A stretch of 18,454 nt of DNA, from contig SKLX01000169.1 in the NCBI GenBank assembly GCA_007121375.1, positions 1-18,454 of the forward strand, in the 5' to 3' direction. The position numbers were made by a program, and so were the translations under genes. Below are positions 14,477-18,454 of the stretch, piece after piece. The notes beneath the pieces were generated by a model that made no database searches, was not told where the DNA came from, and saw nothing but the letters and a program-made list of their open reading frames with translations. Origin of the DNA: Bacillota bacterium (GTDB lineage Bacteria > Bacillota > Dethiobacteria > SKNC01). Numbering within the stretch: position 1 is the stretch's first letter; each line of letters begins with the position of its first letter.

Positions 14477-14914
14477 ATGGTACTAATTCCCAAAAGGGTT
14501 AAATATCGCCGCCAGCATAGAGGTCGCATGAAGGGATTATCCAAAGCCGGAAATACCATTGCTTTTGGTGAATATGGATTACAGGCTCTTGACCCGGCAT
14601 GGATAACTAGCCAGCAAATAGAGTCGGCCCGTATTGCCATGACCCGGCACATTAAAAGAGGGGGTAAGGTTTGGATAAAAATATTTCCCCATAAGCCTGT
14701 TACGGAAAAGCCTGCTGAAACTCGTATGGGTAGCGGTAAGGGTTCTCCCGAATACTGGGTGGCTGTGGTAAAGCCGGGAAGAATTTTATTCGAACTTGCT
14801 GGGGTCAGTGAAGAAGTGGCCCGAGAGGCCATGCGCCTGGCCTCCCATAAGCTGCCTGTAAGGACAAAGTTTGTTAAAATTGAAGAGTTTGGTGGTGATA
14901 CCCGTGAAAGCTAA
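14477..14914 (+). CDS. rplP: 50S ribosomal protein L16
   Basis: L16 binds near the A-site tRNA elbow and is a late assembly protein. The ATG at 14477 gives 145 residues beginning MVLIPKRVKYRRQHRGRMKG, the normal length and N-terminus. The frame is open back to a TTG at 14453, but this lacks a ribosome binding site. Purine-rich AAAGGGG at 14461-14467 serves the chosen start. The segment VTEKPAETRMGSGKGSPEYW includes the conserved Arg-Met-Gly region equivalent to E. coli R81. The end of the gene overlaps the rpmC start by 11 bases. Confidence 0.97.
   Translation: MVLIPKRVKYRRQHRGRMKGLSKAGNTIAFGEYGLQALDPAWITSQQIESARIAMTRHIKRGGKVWIKIFPHKPVTEKPAETRMGSGKGSPEYWVAVVKPGRILFELAGVSEEVAREAMRLASHKLPVRTKFVKIEEFGGDTRES
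14891..14898 (+). promoter_or_regulatory. Ribosome binding site for rpmC inside rplP
   Basis: GGTGGTGA, which overlaps GGTGAT (14894-14899) matching the 3' part of the Shine-Dalgarno consensus, lies five bases before GTG 14904. It is embedded in rplP codons and supports the overlapping start of rpmC. Confidence 0.6.
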
Positions 14915-15107
14915 CGAAATCCGTCAATTAAGCGATGCGGAGCTTCAGGCAAAGGTTGGAGAGCTGAAAGAGGAACTTTTTAATCTGCGTTTTCAAATGG
15001 TTACCGGCCAGCTGGAAAATCCTATGCGTATAAGACAGGTCCGGAAGGATATAGCACGGGTAAAAACCATAATCAGGGAACGGGAATTAAATATTAGCTC
15101 GGGTTAG
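14904..15107 (+). CDS. rpmC: 50S ribosomal protein L29
   Basis: L29 is a small coiled-coil protein beside L23 at the tunnel exit. The GTG start gives 67 residues beginning MKANEIRQLSDAELQAKVGE, the standard form. The longer frame from 14871 is rejected because its extra residues are read from inside rplP and are not L29-like. The family segment ELFNLRFQMVTGQLENPMRI is clear, followed by VRKDIARVKTIIRERE. The first 11 bases overlap the end of rplP, so translation is probably coupled. The next gene, rpsQ, is 42 bases away. Confidence 0.96.
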   Translation: MKANEIRQLSDAELQAKVGELKEELFNLRFQMVTGQLENPMRIRQVRKDIARVKTIIRERELNISSG

Positions 15108-15149
15108 TTATTAAGATAGAAAATTCATGAAGAAGGGAGGCCTGTTTGG

Positions 15150-15407
15150 TTGGAGAGAGGGATAAGAAAAACTCGGATTGGTAAAGTAGTAAGCGACAAG
15201 ATGGATAAGACGGTAGTGGTAGCTGTAGAGAGGACTACCAGACATCCCCTGTACGGAAAAACTATTCGTAGGACCAAAAAATTTAAAGCCCATGATGAAG
15301 AGAATACCTGCCGGCAAGGAGATAAAGTTAAAATAATGGAAGTCAGGCCTTTAAGTAAGGATAAAAACTGGCGTGTCATGGAAGTTCTGGAAAGGTCCGA
15401 ATTATAA
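15150..15407 (+). CDS. rpsQ: 30S ribosomal protein S17
   Basis: S17 is a primary 16S rRNA-binding protein with an OB-fold that helps fold the 30S body. It has 85 residues, the usual size, from a TTG start nine bases after AGAAGGGAGG. The N-terminus is MERGIRKTRIGKVVSDKMDK. Conserved blocks are KTVVVAVERTTRHPLYGKTI and the RRTKKFKAHDEEN segment. The following RQGDKVKIMEVRPLSKDKNW completes the fold. It keeps the canonical position between rpmC and rplN. Confidence 0.97.
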   Translation: MERGIRKTRIGKVVSDKMDKTVVVAVERTTRHPLYGKTIRRTKKFKAHDEENTCRQGDKVKIMEVRPLSKDKNWRVMEVLERSEL

Positions 15408-15440
15408 AGGTTCAGTCAGGGTAGGAAAGGAGGGGCACTA

Positions 15441-15809
15441 ATGATTCAAACAGAATCTTATCTAAAGGTTGCAGATAACACTGGCGCCCGTAAATTAATG
15501 TGCATCAAGGTTGTTGGTAGCTCCGGCAAAAAGTTTGCCAACATTGGTGATGTTATTGTTGGTTCTGTTAAGGAAGCCACGCCAGGAGGCATGGTAAAAA
15601 AAGGCGATGTTTTAAGGGCTGTTATAGTAAGAACTAAAAAGGGTCTGAGGCGAAGTGATGGTTCTTACATCAAGTTTGATGAAAATGCTGCTGTAATTAT
15701 TAATGAACTGGGGGTTCCCCGGGGAACCCGTATATTCGGTCCTGTTACCCGGGAACTCAGGGAAAAGGAATACATGAGGATTATTTCCCTTGCACCGGAG
15801 GTTTTATAG
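15441..15809 (+). CDS. rplN: 50S ribosomal protein L14
   Basis: L14 lies at the subunit interface and forms intersubunit bridges with 16S rRNA; it is also the docking site of the silencing factor RsfS. It has 122 residues, exactly the typical length, with an ATG start after AAAGGAGGGG. The sequence begins MIQTESYLKVADNTGARKLM and contains IGDVIVGSVKEATPGGMVKK, then FDENAAVIINELGVPRGTRI. It ends ISLAPEVL, the usual L14 terminus. The neighbour rplX starts 18 bases later. Confidence 0.98.
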   Translation: MIQTESYLKVADNTGARKLMCIKVVGSSGKKFANIGDVIVGSVKEATPGGMVKKGDVLRAVIVRTKKGLRRSDGSYIKFDENAAVIINELGVPRGTRIFGPVTRELREKEYMRIISLAPEVL

Positions 15810-15827
15810 GTAGAAGGAGGTGGAAAG

Positions 15828-16157
15828 GTGACCACAGGTAAAATGAACATCAAAAAAGGAGACACCGTGGTAGTTTTATCGGGAAAGGAAAAAGGCAAGA
15901 AGGGGAAAGTTATTTCTTGCGACCCCGAAGCAGGCAGGGTTATAGTTGAAGGGGTTAATATAGTAAAAAAGCACACCCGCCCTACCCAAAAATCTCCCCA
16001 GGGGGGAATTAAGGACCAGGAAGCGCCCCTTTATGAATCTAAAATTATGCTGGTTTGTCCTTCCTGTAAAAAGCCTTCCAGGGTAGGAAAAAAAGTTTTG
16101 ACCAATGGGGATAAGGTTAGAGCATGTAAAAAGTGCGGGGAAGCAATAGATCGTTGA
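15828..16157 (+). CDS. rplX: 50S ribosomal protein L24, zinc-type
   Basis: L24 is an early assembly protein that binds the 5' end of 23S rRNA. It has 109 residues from a GTG start six bases after AGAAGGAGGTG; an internal ATG at 15843 is possible but lies further from the binding site. The KOW motif is visible in KKGDTVVVLSGKEKGKKGKV, and GVNIVKKHTRPTQ follows. The C-terminal part has CPSC (C77, C80) and CKKC (C100, C103), a four-cysteine ribbon likely to bind zinc. Bacillus L24 lacks these cysteines as I recall it, while several other lineages keep them. It lies in the spc order between rplN and rplE. Confidence 0.97.
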   Translation: MTTGKMNIKKGDTVVVLSGKEKGKKGKVISCDPEAGRVIVEGVNIVKKHTRPTQKSPQGGIKDQEAPLYESKIMLVCPSCKKPSRVGKKVLTNGDKVRACKKCGEAIDR

Positions 16158-16182
16158 TAGCGGCCGAAAGGAGGTATAGGAT

Positions 16183-16725
16183 TTGACTGCACTAAAAGAA
16201 AAATATGCCGACGAAGTATCTAGAGAAATGATGCAGAAGTTTAACTATGAAAACATTCACCAGGTTCCTCGCCTGGAAAAGGTTGTAATCAATATGGGGG
16301 TTGGCGAAGCAAAGGAAAACCCCAAGATTCTGGATGCAGCGGTGCGGGATTTGTCCACCATAACGGGGCAGAGACCTGTAATTACCAAGGCTAAAAAGTC
16401 TGTGGCCAGTTTTAAGCTTCGGGAAGGTATGTCCATCGGGTGTAAGTTAACCCTGCGTGGGGAGAGAATGTACCATTTTCTGGATAAACTTATCAATGTG
16501 GCCCTCCCCAGAGTTCGAGATTTTCGGGGAGTGTCCCCTAAGGCCTTTGACGGCAGGGGTAATTATACCTTGGGAATAAAAGAACAGTTAATATTCCCCG
16601 AAATAAATTATGATGATATTGAGAAGGTCATGGGTATGGATGTAACCATTGTCACTACTGCAGAAACCGACGAAGAAGCCAGAGAACTCCTAAGGCTGAT
16701 GGGTATGCCTTTTAAAAACCAATAA
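16183..16725 (+). CDS. rplE: 50S ribosomal protein L5
   Basis: L5 binds 5S rRNA in the central protuberance and contacts P-site tRNA. It has 180 residues, matching the family norm of 179 to 180. The start is TTG after AAAGGAGGT, giving MTALKEKYADEVSREMMQKF. Visible blocks are NIHQVPRLEKVVINMGVGEA, then TGQRPVITKAKKSVASFKLR and GRGNYTLGIKEQLIFPEI. The C-terminus is ELLRLMGMPFKNQ, typical of L5. The next gene, rpsN, begins 21 bases later. Confidence 0.98.
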   Translation: MTALKEKYADEVSREMMQKFNYENIHQVPRLEKVVINMGVGEAKENPKILDAAVRDLSTITGQRPVITKAKKSVASFKLREGMSIGCKLTLRGERMYHFLDKLINVALPRVRDFRGVSPKAFDGRGNYTLGIKEQLIFPEINYDDIEKVMGMDVTIVTTAETDEEARELLRLMGMPFKNQ

Positions 16726-16746
16726 AAAATTGAAGGAGGGAAAAGG

Positions 16747-16932
16747 GTGGCAAAAAAATCTTTAATTGCCAAAGCTAAACGGGAACCAAAATTTAAAGTA
16801 AGAAAATATAATCGCTGTAAGATATGTGGACGTCCCCATGCTTATTTAAGGAAATTTGGCATGTGCCGTCTCTGTTTCCGTAAGCTGGCTCATGAAGGTA
16901 AAATACCGGGAGTTAAAAAAGCCAGCTGGTAA
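16747..16932 (+). CDS. rpsN: 30S ribosomal protein S14, zinc-binding short form
   Basis: S14 completes the 30S head. This is the short, zinc-binding (C+) type of 61 residues, often annotated rpsZ or rpsN type Z, with CKIC (C24, C27) and CRLC (C40, C43). The longer cysteine-free type has about 90 to 100 residues. The start is GTG after GAAGGAGGG, giving MAKKSLIAKAKREPKFKVRK. The conserved end is KLAHEGKIPGVKKASW. It lies between rplE and rpsH, its usual position in Firmicutes. Confidence 0.97.
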   Translation: MAKKSLIAKAKREPKFKVRKYNRCKICGRPHAYLRKFGMCRLCFRKLAHEGKIPGVKKASW

Positions 16933-16952
16933 AAATTAGTATCAGTGCCTGG

Positions 16953-16960
16953 AAAGGGGG
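16953..16960 (+). promoter_or_regulatory. Ribosome binding site deciding the rpsH start
   Basis: AAAGGGGG lies 11 bases before ATG 16972 and 17 before ATG 16978. It supports the first of these rather than the upstream in-frame start at 16945, which precedes it. Confidence 0.65.
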
Positions 16961-16971
16961 TAATTCGAAAT

Positions 16972-17370
16972 ATGACCATGACAGATCCCGTTGCTGATAT
17001 GCTGACAAGAATAAGAAATGCTAATACAGTACAGCATGATCAATTAGAAGTTCCCGCATCTAAGGAAAAGTTAGCCCTGGCGGATATTTTAAAAAGAGAA
17101 GGGTTTATTAGGGATTACGAGTATCGTCAAGATAACAAACAGGGCATTATTAAACTATACTTGAAGTACGGCTCCGATAAGGAGAGGGTAATTACCGGAT
17201 TAAAACGTATAAGTAAACCCGGGTTAAGGGTTTATGTTAGGAAGGATGAACTGCCAAAAGTTTTAGGAGGCCTTGGCATTGCCATAGTTTCTACCTCCAA
17301 GGGCTTGATGACGGATAAAGACGCCAGAAAGCAGGGAGTAGGCGGAGAAGTATTATGCTATATCTGGTAA
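16972..17370 (+). CDS. rpsH: 30S ribosomal protein S8
   Basis: S8 is a primary 16S rRNA-binding protein and, in E. coli, represses the spc operon. The ATG at 16972 gives 132 residues, the same as the Bacillus protein as I recall it, beginning MTMTDPVADMLTRIRNANTV. A start at 16945 would add nine unrelated residues that include the ribosome binding site; ATG 16978 is a minor alternative. The conserved C-terminal sequence GLGIAIVSTSKGLMTDKDAR followed by GGEVLCYIW is complete. rplF follows after 41 bases. No S8-binding RNA site was identified by eye. Confidence 0.97.
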   Translation: MTMTDPVADMLTRIRNANTVQHDQLEVPASKEKLALADILKREGFIRDYEYRQDNKQGIIKLYLKYGSDKERVITGLKRISKPGLRVYVRKDELPKVLGGLGIAIVSTSKGLMTDKDARKQGVGGEVLCYIW

Positions 17371-17411
17371 AATTTTAGCAATTACATTGAAACAGAGGGG
17401 AGGTCTGAGAC

Positions 17412-17948
17412 ATGTCTAGAATAGGGAAAAAACCTGTTAGCATTCCTGAGGGGGTAGAAATAGAGATTTCCGACAATGTGGTCTCGGTAAAGGGGCCAAA
17501 AGGGCAGCTGGAAAAGCGGATGCCCCAGGAGATGAATCTTGAAATTAAAGATAATGAATTAATTGTTACCCGTCCTTCAGAAAATGCTGAGCACAGGGCC
17601 CTTCACGGTCTTACCAGAAGCCTTATTAGCAATATGGTAGAAGGTGTTTCCCGGGGTTTTGAAAGAACCCTGGAGCTGGTTGGAGTAGGATACAGGGCTA
17701 CCAAGCAGGGAGATAATATAAGCCTGGCCATTGGCTATTCTCAGCCCGTAATCATAGAACCTGGCGAAAATATTGAGCTGGAAGTTCCTGCTGCCAATAA
17801 AATTGTAGTAAAAGGTATTGATAAAGAAGCAGTGGGAGAATTGGCAGCAAATATTAGAGAAATTCGTCCTCCGGAGCCTTACAAAGGAAAGGGAGTTAAG
17901 TACCAGGAGGAAAGGATCAGACGCAAGGTTGGTAAAGCAGGTAAATAG
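17412..17948 (+). CDS. rplF: 50S ribosomal protein L6
   Basis: L6 lies near the factor-binding site at the base of the stalk and has two related domains. It has 178 residues, the normal length, from an ATG start after GAGGGGAGGT. It begins MSRIGKKPVSIPEGVEIEIS. The first domain includes VKGPKGQLEKRMP and HRALHGLTRSLISNMVEGVS. The second includes LELVGVGYRA and the conserved C-terminal RPPEPYKGKGVKYQEERIRR. The gene is intact and rplR starts 23 bases later. Confidence 0.98.
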   Translation: MSRIGKKPVSIPEGVEIEISDNVVSVKGPKGQLEKRMPQEMNLEIKDNELIVTRPSENAEHRALHGLTRSLISNMVEGVSRGFERTLELVGVGYRATKQGDNISLAIGYSQPVIIEPGENIELEVPAANKIVVKGIDKEAVGELAANIREIRPPEPYKGKGVKYQEERIRRKVGKAGK

Positions 17949-17971
17949 TTTTTAATAAAGGAGGAATTCTT

Positions 17972-18340
17972 TTGTTCCGGAAAAATAGCAGAAATGCATT
18001 ACGAAAAAAAAGACACATGCGCATAAGGAACAAAGTATCTGGAACACCGGAAAGGCCTCGCCTGAATGTTTTCCGAAGCTTGAAAAACATTTATGCTCAG
18101 ATTATTGATGACCTGAATGGCCAAACCCTGGTTTCCGTTTCCAGCCTGGACCCGGAAGTAAAAGGGGATAATGGCAAAACGGGTAATATTGATACAGCCA
18201 GGCAGGTTGGAGAGGTTCTGGCTCGCAGAGCTCTGGATAATGACATCAGGGAGGTAATTTTTGACCGGGGAGGTTACAGATATCACGGCCGGGTTAAAGC
18301 ACTGGCGGAAGGAGCCAGGGAAAACGGTCTTAAATTTTAA
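17972..18340 (+). CDS. rplR: 50S ribosomal protein L18
   Basis: L18 binds 5S rRNA together with L5 in the central protuberance. It has 122 residues, close to the usual 120, from a TTG start after AAAGGAGG. The N-terminus is basic, MFRKNSRNALRKKRHMRIRN, followed by VSGTPERPRLNVFRSLKNIY. The conserved end FDRGGYRYHGRVKALAEGAR followed by ENGLKF is complete. It sits in the standard spc order between rplF and rpsE. Confidence 0.98.
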   Translation: MFRKNSRNALRKKRHMRIRNKVSGTPERPRLNVFRSLKNIYAQIIDDLNGQTLVSVSSLDPEVKGDNGKTGNIDTARQVGEVLARRALDNDIREVIFDRGGYRYHGRVKALAEGARENGLKF

Positions 18341-18380
18341 GATTTAGTTCTATTAATTTGGCGAAGAAGGAGGGAAAAGC

Positions 18381-18454
18381 TTGGAAAAAGAAAAGGGTGT
18401 AAGAAACGGTGAGAAGGCGGAATTAATTGAAAGAGTTGTCCGGATTAACAGGGT
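18381..18454 (+). CDS. rpsE: 30S ribosomal protein S5, N-terminal fragment (runs off window)
   Basis: Only the first 24 codons are visible, from a TTG start after AGAAGGAGGG. The residues ERVVRINR match the start of the conserved S5 core, which normally continues into VAKVVKGGRR just beyond the window. The preceding lysine/glutamate-rich residues are the variable N-terminal extension. Position directly after rplR, 40 bases downstream, is the expected place of rpsE in the spc operon. S5 acts at the mRNA entry channel and in accuracy. The call rests on this short match plus gene order. Confidence 0.9.
   Translation, partial: MEKEKGVRNGEKAELIERVVRINR

Overview
This window is a contiguous stretch of the conserved bacterial transcription/translation supercluster, all on the + strand. 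It holds the 3' part of rpoB, then rpoC, rplGB (L7Ae family), rpsL, rpsG, fusA, tuf, rpsJ, rplC, rplD, rplW, rplB, rpsS, rplV, rpsC, rplP, rpmC, rpsQ, rplN, rplX, rplE, rpsN, rpsH, rplF, rplR and the first codons of rpsE. No mobile element, CRISPR array, tRNA, rRNA or horizontally acquired insert is visible. No gene-free stretch exceeds about 120 bases.

The organism is most likely a Firmicutes (Bacillota) anaerobe of the Clostridia / Peptococcaceae-Desulfotomaculum type. The evidence is: rplGB between rpoC and rpsL; strong AAGGAGG-type ribosome binding sites before nearly every gene; very frequent TTG/GTG starts (13 of 25 visible starts); the short four-cysteine S14; and an EF-Tu carrying a CxCx4CxxC segment that I recall, without being able to check, from Desulfitobacterium/Pelotomaculum-like lineages. 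The genus cannot be fixed from this sequence alone.

Region 1 (1-5529) encodes the catalytic core of RNA polymerase, beta and beta'. The beta subunit ends in an unusually long, very acidic tail. Region 2 (about 5516-10194) is the str operon (rplGB, rpsL, rpsG, fusA, tuf). It is preceded by a good sigma-A-like promoter that overlaps the end of rpoC. Terminator-like hairpins lie before rpsL and before tuf and share a ten-base arm, suggesting partial attenuation between blocks. Region 3 (10195 to the end) is the S10-spc operon. It begins after a 119-base leader with two small related hairpins, and its genes are tightly packed: two overlap and the other gaps are 6 to 51 bases.

Together the genes supply RNA polymerase, two elongation factors and core proteins of both ribosomal subunits, allowing coordinated growth-rate control. 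Gene content and order are ordinary. The points worth a second look are the RpoB tail, the EF-Tu cysteine cluster, the regulatory structures at operon junctions and the high use of non-ATG starts. I found no sign of a novel multi-gene system.
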